From NCBI GenBank assembly GCA_946406115.1, contig OX291541.1, positions 21,049,908-21,113,907 of the forward strand: a DNA stretch of 64,000 nucleotides, in the 5' to 3' direction. The DNA comes from Apoda limacodes (lineage: Eukaryota; Arthropoda; Insecta; Lepidoptera; Limacodidae). Made by a program: the position numbers and the translations under genes. Of the stretch, positions 45,875-58,221 are shown piece by piece; the first letter of the stretch is position 1; the number at the start of each line of letters is the position of its first letter. The notes below the pieces were generated by a model. The model was not told where the DNA came from, ran no database searches, and worked only from the letters and a program-made list of their open reading frames with translations.

Positions 45875-47215
45875 GGACAACTTACTAAGTTTTAACTATT
45901 GTGTTTCTCTTTTTCTTGATTAAAGGTGGTTAAGGGGAAGGTGTTTTGTATAAATTTTGTTATAAGTTAAAAGAGTTATTAAGTTATTAATAATAGGTTT
46001 TTGTTAAATTAAAATTAGCTTTTCTTGTACATAGCAGTGTATGGTATGTTTAGTTGATAAATTAGTGGAAAATGGAAAGTGTGTTTGATGTCCATCTTTT
46101 AGGTCGCGATTAAGTTAAGGGGGGACTTACTTTGTGGCACAGGTGGCAATAGTTGGAGTGATAAAGAATACCGTAGATTACTTTTATCTCGATCAAGTTC
46201 CCATGGAAAAGGTTTTCTTCAGTGGGATAGGTCGTTGGACACAAATACTTTATTCAATATACTAATGTTAAGCCTGTACTTAGTTATACTAAATTATACG
46301 TAAGAGCCAAATATTAGGTAATTATTGATTAAAAATTGGTCACTAGATCTCCAGTTCTTTAGGCTGCATATATTTTTTTTATAAAACAGTTTCTTGTGGC
46401 TTTAAAATATGGATTTAAAATAAAAAAAATAGTTTTTGATATAACTATATTATTTAAATTGTTCGTTGCATTTAAATTGTTTTAAAAAACATAGAATAAT
46501 GATGAAGATGTGTAAATCAGTAATGTAGGTAGGTATAATCATCTAGGAACCGCACAAGAGTTATACCGACTTGAATATATGTAGCATGCTTTTGGAAGAT
46601 TGTGAGGGTTGGAGGACATAATTCAAGCGTTTAATCCCGGGGTAGTGAGCAATTTTACTACAACTTAAGAACCTGTATATGTGTATATACCTAGACTACG
46701 GAGATATACATATAACGAGGTCGAATAGTCAAATTCAAAATAGTGGAAAAGCATGTATGTATCAATAGATATTAATTAGGGGAATTAATTTACTATTAAC
46801 ACAAAAACATATCTTAAGGTGCTTGTAGATAAGAAAAGAACATAATCGATGCACACCTGCAGTTACCAGGTGTTTTAGTTTTATGTTGATATGTTAAGAA
46901 GAACAACTATGTTAAAATTAATTAGGCAATTCAAAGAAATACTGATGGCAACATTATGCATACGTTAGTGCGTGGGAAAAATACCGTATTATTTGATATA
47001 AACAAGAACTAACCGAACAAAAAATATTTAGAAAATTTAAAAGTTTAAACGCGTCTTTAATAGTCTTTCCACATTGTGAAAACATTTGGACGGAAATGGA
47101 ACCAAACGGATTACGTTCCGATTGTGGTATAATTACATACTTTTATTTCAGCGTTACCTACGTATTTCCACTCAGTATACTATTACTACAATGCAACAAA
47201 ACACAATATGAAATA
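45875..47215. other. Non-coding, nothing recognised
   Basis: AT-rich sequence; no exons or repeats that I can name. Confidence 0.5.
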
Positions 47216-47222
47216 CAACTCA

Positions 47223-47490
47223 TCTATACCTATAATAAAATCTACATCTTTCTCTCTGTTTGTGTATAATGTTTTGTTTACGGCTAGGTCGCTGAGCCGA
47301 TCTTAATGAAATTTTGTAGTGATACCTTGCAACTTGGAAAAGGACATGAGCTATTTAAAAAAGTCAAGTGTGAGTTGGATAAGCGCATAGGATAAACAAA
47401 ACAAAACTACAGCAAACTTACTCAAAGTAATTAAGGAGGAATTCAGCGCAGGCGAAGCCACGAGCAAATAAAAAAAAAAAAAAAAAAAAG
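47223..47490 (+). mobile_element. Helitron-like element, degenerate 3' end, then poly-A
   Basis: Begins TCTATACCTATAATAAAATC, has GCTGAGCCGATCTTAATGAA and ends GCGCAGGCGAAGCCACGAGC followed by AAAT and a run of 21 A (47469-47489). The CTAG end is lost. Confidence 0.45.
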
Positions 47491-47499
47491 AAGAGGCCA

Positions 47500-47850
47500 C
47501 AATTAAAACCCAATTGTCGATTCGTGTCAATGTTCAATCAAACTAGTCCTATCTCCAAAGTAGTTCCAATACCCGGTTATCATTATCACATTCGAAAATA
47601 GAACGAAGACGCACGCGAAGCGGGCATGCAAGTAATCGGACAAAAGCTTTTATACGACTGCCATTATACCTTGAACCCTCCGTTTATACACCAATTTCCT
47701 TCTACGATGTAATTTTACGACAGGCCGCAGGGGGTTGGGGGTCTTATTACGGTGGTGTTCGTTAAATGCCCCCTGGCACGGTACACATGTGTCACGACAG
47801 ATAAACGTCGGCATCCCCACTCGAAAACTTGTTTAGACGTTCGGATAACT
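47500..47850. promoter_or_regulatory. Non-repetitive GC-richer segment, candidate regulatory element
   Basis: Stands out from the AT-rich surroundings (GAACGAAGACGCACGCGAAG, TTTTACGACAGGCCGCAGGG, AATGCCCCCTGGCACGG). It has Caudal/posterior-Hox-like TTTTACGA and TTTATACGA-type words, a CTCF-like CCCCCTGGC, and no long open frame. Function inferred from composition only. Confidence 0.3.
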
Positions 47851-48277
47851 TTGTTTTGTATGTGGGGGATGAAATTGAATTTATTTTTACTTTAAAATTT
47901 GATATCGATAGGAGATTCTATTAATACAATCAGTTAACACACTGCTTTGACAGATATTGGGAATTTACCAAATAGTAGGATGGGAGAAAAACTCAGTCTA
48001 TTGTCTTTTGTTACCTGGCCATACCTACCTATTAGTTGGTGTAATAAATATGTTATTTTTCGGTGACATGTTTGTGAAATAAATTTTTTAAAAGACAAAA
48101 TTTTCTTAATATCTAATAGCGTTTTGGAATCTTTACATGTGTCAATTTTCAATTTAGATATCTACCTAATGGTAGTAGGTAAAAAGTGTGTTATTTACAC
48201 TACGCGTAATAATTGATTACATAGTGTTTCTTTGTATGTCTAGAGTAGGCTCTGAGACGGCTATATAAATTTATAAT

Positions 48278-48340
48278 AAATAAATATTTTGGGACATTAC
48301 ACACAGCGTCGTCTTGTCCCTAAGTAAGTGGAGCGGAGCG
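48278..48340 (-). mobile_element. SINE family 1 fragment
   Basis: AATATTTTGGGACATTACAC, ACAGCGTCGTCTTGTCCCTA and AGTAAGTGGAGC are the 3' end of the family-1 SINE in minus orientation (compare 13228-13285). Confidence 0.6.
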
Positions 48341-48550
48341 GACAATATGATTTGATTACGTGCAGTAAATGTTCATATTTACAATCTCTTCTTTGTATTA
48401 TCTATCAGTAAACAGCCCACCCGCCATACAAACTTCCTGCAAACTAAATGTGCGCGGCTGACACAGCTTGAAAATTTATCATTATGAAAAATAATATAAA
48501 ATGTTTACTATTTATCATTGTATTTAGTTTACCAGAAGTCTTATTAAAAA

Positions 48551-48852
48551 TCCTACTAATATTATAAATGTGAAAGTTTGTATGTCTGGATGGATGGATG
48601 TTTGTTACTCAATCACGCTTCAACCACTGGACGGATCGGGATAAAACTTGGCATACATATAGGTTAGGTCCTGGAATAGCATTTAGGCTACTTTTTATCC
48701 CTAAATATTCAAAATTTCCTATTGCTGCACCTATAGCATGCTATAGCAATTCATTGGTATTACTAATTAATTAATTAATTGGAGTTAATAAAAAAAAGGA
48801 GTTCCACGCCGGTAACCGAATTTAGGCAGGCGGAGCCGCTGGTAAAGCCTAG
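48551..48852 (+). mobile_element. Non-autonomous Helitron-like element (302 bp)
   Basis: Begins TCCTACTAATATTATAAATG after an A and ends GGCAGGCGGAGCCGCTGGTA then AAGCCTAG followed by T. The terminal hairpin GCGGAGCCGC lies close before CTAG. Closely related to 42942-43237. Confidence 0.65.
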
Positions 48853-48949
48853 TAGTGCATATTTATAAAGTAGTTATAGTTTTAGAATTATTACTATATC
48901 ATTTTATATTTTGTTGAATTTAGGTTCCTAAAATATGTTTTTAAGACGG

Positions 48950-49025
48950 ACAGACTGACAGACAGACAGACAGCGTAGACTTAGTAATAGGGCTCCGTTG
49001 CACCCTTTGGGCACGGTACCCTAGA
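48950..49025 (+). repeat. GACA microsatellite with a repeat end
   Basis: GACAGACTGACAGACAGACA then GACAGCG runs into TAATAGGGCTCCGTTGCACC and CTTTGGGCACGG, which recurs at 20335-20375. Probably the 3' end of a dispersed retroelement. Confidence 0.5.
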
Positions 49026-49029
49026 AAGG

Positions 49030-50840
49030 GTGTAGATATTGCTTTATGTACTTTATGTCACAGATTAGATACATACCCGTGTATATATGCTCGTAATTTT
49101 CCCCATTAAAACTCAATCTTGTCTCCTGCTAGCACAAAAGGTCTTCAACAAGATCCCCTGATTTGCCTAACATAAATTTCTGACCCTAATTCAAGCAAAG
49201 TGTTTTAAAGACACCAGGGACTTGGAGCTAAAGATCGATATCAGAAGTGCTTGGCGCCGATGTGTGCTCTATTCTATACTCCCCTTCTCCCGACGATATA
49301 AACCTTTATGGTTTCATAGCTTTACCCCTACGAGGTCGAAAGATAAGGACGCGAGGGGGGCGAAGTAGTTCCAATTCTGTTGTTAAGTCGGGCGAGGTAT
49401 GTTTATGGCATAGCGTCAGGGTCGTCACAGGACACTAAAATTTAGAATTTTAAAATTATACAACTGCCTGTTTTTTTTTTTGGGCAAGAGAATAAAGACT
49501 TAACATACAGACAGAGGGAGTTTAATTCGTAGAATATAATAAATATTATAAATGCGAAAGTTACTCTGTCTGTCTGACTGTCTGTTACCTCTTCACGCTT
49601 AAGGTGATTGCATACCCAAACAAGTTAGGTTTGCAAGAATTTGATTAATTTTGTTACAGTCCTGAGTGCACTTTTTGATGTGGAAAAAATATATGTTACA
49701 GTTCAAACCTTAATTAAGAGAATTTGCTAACATTTCAATTACTTGTATATTAAAACAGTTAGAAAAAAAAAAAATCTGACTGACTAAAATTAAGTATGAG
49801 GTAAAAATCAGGTATTTGAAATTTTCTTTAGACACACATTTGATAGCAAACATCGTATTTAAATGCTCTTCAATGTTTCAGGTATTTTATCCTAAAATAT
49901 TAAATGCGTCCACAGCTAGACAGCAGACGGTAACTTTACTTTTTGCGGCGCTGCTTTCAGGCTAACTGCAATCTATTATAGACACAGTTGGTAATATCAA
50001 AGCCTCTAATAAGTTCATGTACCTAATGGAAACCTTTAATGTTTGCATTGTGTCTATAGATTGCCAAGAACATTGCAATAATGTCGTGTGTAAAGATGAC
50101 GCAAAAAGACCGCAAACTTACTCATGGCTTAAGGTTTCCAATTTTCACATCACTTTACCTTACTAATGACGTCAAAATTCAGGTTACTTGTTTGCTGACA
50201 AAAAAGTCTTATAAGAGTGTTAAGAGAGTTGCTCAACGCAATCTACTTATTATGGTATAGCAGTATAAATGCTATTTAAGAGTTGTGTTGTGTGTGTACA
50301 TTGACTATTTTGAATAAAACCCTAGGGTTGGCTCATAAAATCTATCTGAAACTATATATATATATATATATATATATATTTAGTTTAAGTTACTTTTTAA
50401 TAGTTTCATTACAGTAGTATCAACATTATTATTTTCAGTGTTTTCTTTCAAAAGCTTCGAAATTTTGTTGCAGTTTTTGTTCTTTGATAGCTTAGGCTAG
50501 GATAGGACTAAAAAACTAACCGACCAAAAAATTGGTAATCTACTTACTGTAGACAAATTCGCGGTAAAAAGTTAGTATAAAATAATTATAATACCAAGTT
50601 ATAAAATTATCAGAACGATCAACTTACTTTTCATGAAATCACTTCTACATCTGTTTTTGGCATCAGCAGGCTGAGTACAACCCTCGCACTCAGGCATCTT
50701 GAGAGTTAATAGGCCCATAAGAGCTTAAACAGGAAGCAGGGTACTTAAGAATCTGGTGGTTTTTAGATATGTGTGTGTACAAAGACGTATTTAAGTTAAA
50801 CTTATTGAGTACGTTCAAAATTGTTCAACAGAATAGAGTT
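49030..50840. other. Non-coding; Helitron fragment and AT microsatellite
   Basis: A 5' piece of the Helitron-like family lies at 49535-49605 (AATATTATAAATGCGAAAGT, TCTGTCTGTCTGAC). A pure AT dinucleotide run is at 50353-50379. The chance frame 49247-49438 (plus) shows no domain. Confidence 0.5.
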
Positions 50841-50844
50841 TAAA

Positions 50845-51018
50845 TCCATACTTAATATTTTAAATGCAAAAGTAACTCTGTCTGTCCATTACCTCTTCAC
50901 TCTTAAACTTGAAAACGTCAAGTGTGAGTATGTTTTTTTTTCTATGATTTAAGAGTCTCTGTTAAAATCCTACACCGAAACCGAATTTAGGGAGGGTGGA
51001 TTCGCTGGCAAAAGCTAG
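50845..51018 (+). mobile_element. Short Helitron-like element (174 bp)
   Basis: Begins TCCATACTTAATATTTTAAA and ends GGGAGGGTGGATTCGCTGGC then AAAAGCTAG followed by T. It is an internally deleted relative of 63425-63660. Confidence 0.55.
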
Positions 51019-51344
51019 TATTAAATAATTAAAAGCTGTCCACTGCCCAAGGTATAAAAGTCTGTACTGAGTTGGCCTAGATATCGTGAGAACATTGGTA
51101 AATAAATTGTGGCATTCAATTTAATCAACCGTATAAAAATCTAACACGTTTAACATAATAGTTTGCCAAAAGAAGAGGAGAATTGTTTCGTTATGCAAAC
51201 TATTTAAATATACCTATGTACGTATGCCTCTCTGCGAAGTCAGACGCTACGTGGTACATCAAAATTCTAGTAAGTACTATGGTGGTATTCCTTTTCTGGA
51301 GAGGAATGTTATTGGTGGAAGGCGCAGGGTGCTGATCTTTGTAT

Positions 51345-51520
51345 TTAATCAATCAACCACTAGTGGACATAGGCCTTTCCTAATTAACACCACCACACCC
51401 ACCTTTCTGATCCAGCCCTTTCCGGCTACCTTTTCTTAGGTTATAGGTTCATCTAGCTGAAGTGCAACCCATGTTACGCTTACCATTCCGAGGTCTTCAC
51501 TCTAAGACTAGTATGCCCCA
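51345..51520 (-). mobile_element. Decayed RTE-type LINE fragment
   Basis: CACTAGTGGACATAGGCCTT, TCCAGCCCTTTCCGGCTACC and ACGCTTACCATTCCGAGGTC (plus strand) are the complement of the RTE ORF2 ending seen better at 41940-42110. Confidence 0.45.
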
Positions 51521-51602
51521 TATACCTACTATTGCTTTAAAGCATGAAACGAAGACGTCACGATATGTTTGTACCCATTGTTTTTTCTAAACCAACAAGG
51601 TG

Positions 51603-51668
51603 TCAATCAAGCTTACGGCCCATCTTACGTCAACAAGAAGTCGCCGTAGCCTATGGAAGCTTAACACA
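51603..51668 (-). mobile_element. LINE 3' UTR fragment (family A)
   Basis: AGCTTACGGCCCATCTTACG, AAGTCGCCGTAGCCTATGGA and AGCTTAACAC match, with changes, the family-A tail at 1432-1490. Opposite in orientation to the larger copy that follows. Confidence 0.5.
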
Positions 51669-51884
51669 AATGCACGAAAAAAAACAAGGCAGGACGTACT
51701 TATTAAACGTAGAAGCGAATGTTGGAAGACTCTGGCTACAAGATCCTCTGACTGATTTTCAGATCCAACACGTTTTCATGCCTAATAAAAGATCACGTGG
51801 AGTCAATCTACGTACCTATTTTCTATTCCCAATTGAGACGTTATCTATAAACAAAGTATATCTATATATATATCCCAAACTCAC

Positions 51885-52315
51885 TTGCCGTATCGAACCC
51901 TTAAGTCTGAGGAGAGAATTTGCCTCCCAGTGTGTGTTCTACCGTTTGTACACTGGGATGTGTTTGAGGAATTGTTCGAAATGATGCCTACAGCTACTTT
52001 CTACCATCGCACCGCTCGCCATCGGCAGGGAATTCATTCTCACAATTTAGGACCGAAATGGTCACGTACAGTGCGGTTTCAGAGAAACTTCCCCCGCGAA
52101 CGCTTGGGTTGTGGAATGAGCTCCCTGCCAAGTCTAAGGACTACAGTATGGGGTTCTTCAAGAAAGAAGTTATTAGATTTTTGAAGGGTCGTTAAACGCG
52201 CGAGTGATACTTCTGATGTTGCAAGCGTCCATAGGCCACGGTGACCGCTTACCATCAGGCGGACCGCGTGCTTGTTTGCCACCTTAGTTGTATAAAAAAA
52301 AAAAAAAAAAAAACA
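51885..52315 (+). mobile_element. Truncated LINE, ORF2 C-terminus and 3' UTR (family A)
   Basis: Plus frame reads CVLPFVHWDVFEELFEMMPT, ATFYHRTARHRQGIHSHNLG, PKWSRTVRFQRNFPRERLGC and ends VWGSSRKKLLDF. The 3' UTR complement of CGGTCCGCCTGATGGTAAGC follows, then a poly-A of 19 (52292-52312). The poly-A end supports recent target-primed insertion. Best preserved family-A copy in the window. Confidence 0.75.
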
Positions 52316-52862
52316 ACATTTAAACAAAGATTGTTAGAGTTTAAAATGTGAAATTTCATGCCTAACGTTACCAAGGGGTAAATCTAACCACTTTTTAAGC
52401 GACCCCAACTAGCCTTAGTATTATAGGGTCGTATTCATTTCACTGAGGCTAGTTCAGGTCACTCTCTGCTCCGCACTTACAGTACTTTTACCTTGTCTGG
52501 ACTCCCTATCTTCGGACCTCTGTCTCTTATTCATACTCTGTGCTCATTTTCCTTCTTTTCATATATTTCAAACTGTTTAATTAAGATTTATTAAAAAGAA
52601 TACTACATACATATAATATATTAGAAACTTTTACACCTTGTCCACTTTATCTGCGGGCGGCTTACTCTATAGACTATATATTTATATAGATAATCTTTAT
52701 TTATCTCCAGATCTACCGAATTTCTCAGGGCGTCTTTCAATGCCTTTGATTGTAGAGATAGTATCTATCAGAGTCATTAGGTGAGGCGTGTCCGCCAATC
52801 TGTTGGGAGGCGGGCCGCCCCCGACCGACACCGGCCACAGTCTACGTAAAACATCAGTCAAA

Positions 52863-53519
52863 TCTATACTAATATATAAAGCTGAAGAGTTTGTTTGTTT
52901 GAACGCGCTAATCTTAGAAACTATTGGTCCGATTTGAAAAATTCTTTCAGTGTTAGATAGCCCATTTATCGAGGAAGGCTATAGGCTATATATCATAACG
53001 CTAAGACCAATAGGAGCGAAGCAATAATGAAGAATGTTTGAAAATCGGGAGTTTTTTCCTTTTGAGAGCTAACGCTCCATGCGCAGCAAACGGTTCAATT
53101 TTCGCAAAAATCATGTATGACAGAATTGATCCTCTTTGAATATTCTTTAAAAAATTCCGCGATAACATATGTCATTTTTTTAAGGTTGGCTTATCTAGTC
53201 CATTATTCCTTATCCAAATATATACGTTATTCATCGCAAGTCTTTAATTTAAAACAAAATTTCGCTTTCCATCATTCGATTTCGAAGAAAATCTTAGGAG
53301 ATATCGCAGTTTAATAACATGTCAAAATAATGATCAAATCAATCAGTAATGATGTGCAAGGCCGGCTTAAGACGGTTAGTCATGAAGGGGAAGGGCGGTA
53401 CCTATTATTTAAAAATATTTTCACCTTCTAAGTTTTTTTTTTATAATTGAGGAGTTGCCGTATGAATCCTACGCTGATAACCAAATTTAGGGGCGGGCGA
53501 AGCCGATGGCATAAGCTAG
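52863..53519 (+). mobile_element. Non-autonomous Helitron-like element (657 bp)
   Basis: Preceded by A and followed by T, beginning TCTATACTAATATATAAAGC and ending GGGCGGGCGAAGCCGATGGC then ATAAGCTAG. A|TC...CTAG|T is the canonical Helitron arrangement. Inner phrases AACGCGCTAATCTTAGAAAC and AGCCCATTTATCGAGGAAGG are a known lepidopteran repeat as I recall. A 5' fragment of the same family is at 54652-54735. Confidence 0.65.
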
Positions 53520-53524
53520 TACTT

Positions 53525-54645
53525 ATTTGAATATAGTTATGTAACTAGTTGGTGCATGCATTTTATGATTTTTCTCATGCCTCTGCGAGCTAATGTTTTT
53601 AAAAGGTTGAGGTGATAAACATTTTAGAAATTTAATAAGCAATAGAGATCTTCTAGAGATTAGATTATAAGCGATAAGAGCCTTATGGTAAACTATACCT
53701 AAGTTTAGTTACTATTTAAACTTGTTTGTGTTTCATGTTTGGTTTGTAAAAATAAAACATGTAGTGTATATCAATATACATTTTATTGCAATCGATACAC
53801 AATAATGCATGCTCTACGGACTTTGCTAAGCAACAGGACTATGTAATAATAATGCATCAAATACAGTCACCAAAACCACCACTATGGCCTCAGATACTTC
53901 TGTCTTATTTGTTACTAAGAAAATGCATTCACTGTCTTATTTTATTCACAAGAATGCAGGTTTTCTGTGCGCAGGTTTTTATAAAAATAAAGCAAGTCTC
54001 AGTCCTTCTGATGTTCAGAAATAGACTTTCCGAATTCTATTGGCAAAAATCTGCCTGTACAATGATTATATTAATATTTAAGATATTAATAAAATCTATT
54101 CATTTATCGTGAATTATTGATAAAATATCTAACATTGTTGAAGAATTATGCAACGGAGCTGCAAAACTTTATAAGCCAGTATAAATACTGTTAATTTATG
54201 TTGACTGTGGCTCGGTCAAATCGGCTACGTTGGCTGCGGTCCGGAAATGCCGGCGCCATCGCTGGACCGGGGCACCTCTGCTTGTGTGTGATAAAGTTTG
54301 ATGCATGGTGTGTGCAAGTGAGGGTGGTCAGTCGAAGGAACTTAACTATTGTTATATTTTTCTGAAAGTATGACATATTTATAAAGACGGTGGCGCCGGT
54401 AGTAGCTATAAATTTCAGTTTGAATTATGCAGCATAGATCTACTTACAGGACAGCATTGTTCTACATTTTATTTATCATTTATCTGAAAAAAAAACAACC
54501 TTGAGCTACTCTGAAGAATAGACTACCAATAAAGTTGCTTCTCGACATCTCTGATGATTCTTCCTCAATAGACAAGCAAAGAGAAATATTTCTTTCGGAG
54601 TCATAAATTTGGTACCGACTGAAGACGCTAATTCAAAGTGCATGT
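53525..54645. other. Non-coding, one GC-richer patch
   Basis: AT-rich; a GC-richer patch at 54205-54310 (CGGCTACGTTGGCTGCGGTC, ATGCCGGCGCCATCGCTGGA) holds no convincing exon. Chance frame 53786-54112 has no domain. Confidence 0.4.
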
Positions 54646-55195
54646 AAATCTACACTAATATGTATAATAAAGCTAAAGAGTTTGTTTTTTTTTGTTCTTT
54701 AGTTTTTTTTTAACGCGCTAATCTCTAGAACTACAAATTACATGAATGTAACCAATAAGACTTACAAGATTTTTAAATTAGTAGTTAAGTACCTGCCTGC
54801 CTATTCTATATATATATGTTTTTAAATATGTGATTCGGTTGATGACAATATAAACTATTCTGATTCTTATAACTTAACCTACAATTTTCGCCACTAATGT
54901 AATAAAACAATCAAAACTATTTATTATTTGATGAATAAATAAAAAAAAAATATGCTCATAATCTCGGCATGATGAGGCATAATTACACTATCTATTAATT
55001 TGTATATCAACAGCAAATATAGTGTTACTTACGTAATTTTGTTTAATATCAGCCCAAATTAACAAAATCAAATATCTTACTTATTTCGTTTGCAAACAAA
55101 ACAAAAATAGCGGCAAGCGCGGCGTAGTGTCAAAAAAAACAACCAAATATAATTGTAAGTAGCATTATTACACAAAATATCATAAATATTCAAAT

Positions 55196-55499
55196 AAATA
55201 AATATTTTTAACATTACACACAGCGCCGTCTGGCCCAAAAGTGGGCAAAGCTTGTGTTATAGATACCAGACAACGGATACAAATACATAAATATTACTAT
55301 TCGTTTTGTAAATACATACATATCATACATAAATACACCCAGTAAGTTTGTAAATACATACATATCATACATAAATACAACCAGAATCAATACAAACACA
55401 AATGTTTATATTGTGACATAAATGTTTGTCCAGTGCGAGAATCGAATCCATACCCTTTGCTCAGCAGCTGGCACACTACCAACTAGGCTACGAGGAAGC
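55196..55499 (-). mobile_element. tRNA-derived SINE, family 1 (minus strand)
   Basis: Carries ATTACACACAGCGCCGTCTG, AAAGCTTGTGTTATAGATAC, a duplicated segment (AAATACATACATATCATACA at 55311 and 55354), then CAGTGCGAGAATCGAATCCA (B-box complement) and CACACTACCAACTAGGCTAC (A-box complement). Longer than the copy at 13210 because of the internal duplication. Confidence 0.8.
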
Positions 55500-55504
55500 A
55501 AAAG

Positions 55505-58075
55505 ATCCAAATAATCCAGATAGTGGTGCAAATATTATCAGGTTATAAAAAATCATCGAATATACGGATATAATGCCCTAGTCGACCGACAGATACTCCG
55601 CATATTCCCCAATAGCTAACGCTATCTTGAGTAGAAAACTGTTAAAATACTAACTTTACTACGGAAAAAAGTATTTGCATAATATCTGTAACTTCTTAAG
55701 TTGGTAATATGTATATAAAGCGCAATACCCGATACAAATGTCTCAACTATATGTCGAAAAAGCTGCGTGCTAAGCAAAAAAGGTCGTTGAAATGTCGCGT
55801 CCGTTACTATTGTACCGATAGGAACCGATTGAAACTTTACATTACACTTTTTATTCGATTTTAAATAATTTTGCTTTGCTAATTATTCATAATATATGTT
55901 TTTTCTGTTGACACCGTGTTGATGCCTAATTCCACCAAACTGTTGTTTCGTCAATTTTATTATAGCGGTATGTCCATAGAGTAACACTGCACCCAAGGCT
56001 CGGATTCTGGGGCCTAAAATCTCTTAATGTTCTCAAAACAATATTCACCTTAATCAGTTTTTTGTTTCCAGAATCTTCTGAAGACTCAAATAGTAATGTT
56101 TTACTTCGCACTTTGTTTGTTATTATGAAAAATGGAGAGTACAGATTTGCATCGTGGAATAAATAACCTAGGCCCCTGGTGCGTCGTGTTTTCTTCCTTA
56201 CTTGCATGCAAGGACATAGCAATACAATGTTTTTTCCATTCAGTTACAAAACCTTATAAACGCATAAAATTGAAATCGGCACCCACGGTTACCAATTACA
56301 TCTCAATATTTATGAATGGCTTAAAACTTAAAAAAACACCTTTCCGATTTCGATTTTTGGACAAATTTAAATGAATAGAGTAGGTAGGTAGTAGATAAGC
56401 CCTACTGAACTTCTACTTAAAATGTAAGCTCTCCAAATTAACAGACAACTATTTAAATTTTGATTGTGTGACATTAGACAGTAGCTCATGCGTGGGAGTT
56501 AATAGAGTTACTCGATCTCAATACATTCATTACAAAATGACCATAAAATGAAATGGACCGCACCTATTAACTTCACTTATAAGGTACAAGAGCTAAGCAA
56601 TATTATTCTGTGAATATTTTTTTTTAAAGGATGCCTACTACGGTATACTTTCTGTCATATCGCATATGGTCACGTCGTTGTCGATGGTGTAAATAGGTTC
56701 TGTGAACCATCCAAATATTTTTATTTACAACATAGATTCTATATTTTGATGTCATACCTACTGTTCATCCTATCTACAGATGGAATGATAGCAAACAAAT
56801 GATGTTTAACAAACACTACTCTGTAATATTTAAAGTAACTATGCATGTGTGCTTGTTGTTGGTAAATACTAAATACATTGGAATAGAACGGTATTTGAAC
56901 AGTTGAGAGCGAGAAAACAAAATACGCTTTTGATTTCAAGAAAATCAAAACACTAGGTAGGTAATTAATCAGTGTTCTCTTTGCTTTAGGAGCTTATTTT
57001 TTCACTTTTGAGTGGACCTTTGAATGAATGAATTTCATTTTATACTTAAAGTTTTGATGGTGGTAAATCGTGTAAGTTACGTAATTGAACAAATCTTCAG
57101 GCAGCGCCATACGCAAACCGATTTCACTGTCCTGTTTCAAGTTTCAAAGTTTTGTTACTACGCAACGTGCCTCAGTGGAGAAACTTAGACTCGGACTGAA
57201 GAGGTACTACATAAACAGGGCTTTAAATCTCCAACTAAATATCCATTAACCTAACCGAAACGAAACTAAGATATTTTCTGTTGAAAATATGCACATAAAC
57301 AATTTGAGAACCATTAATTTACAAACTACATGCCTACTTACTATTCTTTACGCTACTCTTACTATTTCCTAGTAGAACATAATACTTACGTCCCGAGATG
57401 AATACAAGTGCATACATCTGGGTGCATTTAATCCCAACCCGGCTGCGAGCAGTTTTTGTATACCACAGCCGCAGGTAGAAACAGAGAAAAAACTCTACGA
57501 AAAAAGTATACAAAAGGCACGGAGCTTTCTACCCAAGGGGGCGAACTCTAAAACCGACTTTAGTGTAGAATAAATAGAGAATTAAATGAAGCTCGCTGTG
57601 TGGTAATTTAAGCTTTGGGAGATCGACGCAGGGGTCTAATGACACGCGAGCTTTTCTTTCGTAATTTTTTGAGTTTCATTTGATTAGTGTTAAAATTCAT
57701 TTTGATGAAATTTGACGTTGTTTTAGTAGATTTTAGTTGGGTAAAGGCGCCGTCGTAGAGGAATGTCTGACAAATGCACAGTTGTGTAAAAAATATTTTT
57801 TGTTTAAATTTAAAATGCCTAGAGTCTCTAGAATTCATATCTCTATTGAGTAAGGGTTCATGACTAGGGTTGTCAATCGTAGTCTAAAATAGACTACTAT
57901 TTTATGTAGGTGTAATATATAATCTATACACTTATATAGTAGGCAGAAAAGCTGAGATACTCTACTCACCTATTTAAACTATAACTTTTTACTGACAAGG
58001 CTGTAATGGCATCGTACCTTTGGCTCTCGAGATCCGGCGAACTACGTTAATAAACTTTGAGTTATTTTATTCTAT
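55505..58075. other. Non-coding, nothing recognised
   Basis: AT-rich. Overlapping frames at 55926-56222 (minus), 56132-56374 (plus) and 57608-57838 (minus) have no recognisable domain and no splice support. Confidence 0.45.
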
Positions 58076-58081
58076 TATAGA

Positions 58082-58212
58082 AAGCTAATTTTTGTAATAC
58101 TAATGATTTGCAAGTTAGTGTACTAAAAATCATTATACAATGTCATATACATTACTATGAGATATATTTGTTATATACTTCTTAAGTAATTTATACCATA
58201 ATGTCGCCTTAA
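58082..58212. repeat. Dispersed repeat, inverted partner of 40184-40322
   Basis: CATTACTATGAGATATATTT then GTTATATACTTCTTAAGTAA and TTTATACCATAATG are the exact inverse of the 40.2-kb copy. It abuts the inverted-terminal element at 58222. Confidence 0.8.
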
Positions 58213-58221
58213 AACTTTATT

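Noticed and set aside
51544..51984. 146-codon plus frame, the longest in the window
   Set aside because: It spans pieces of two LINE copies in opposite orientation and intervening sequence; no start context or domain.
54191..54376. Minus frame over a GC-richer patch
   Set aside because: Short and without similarity to the expected ZSWIM N-terminus; no splice sites at its edges.
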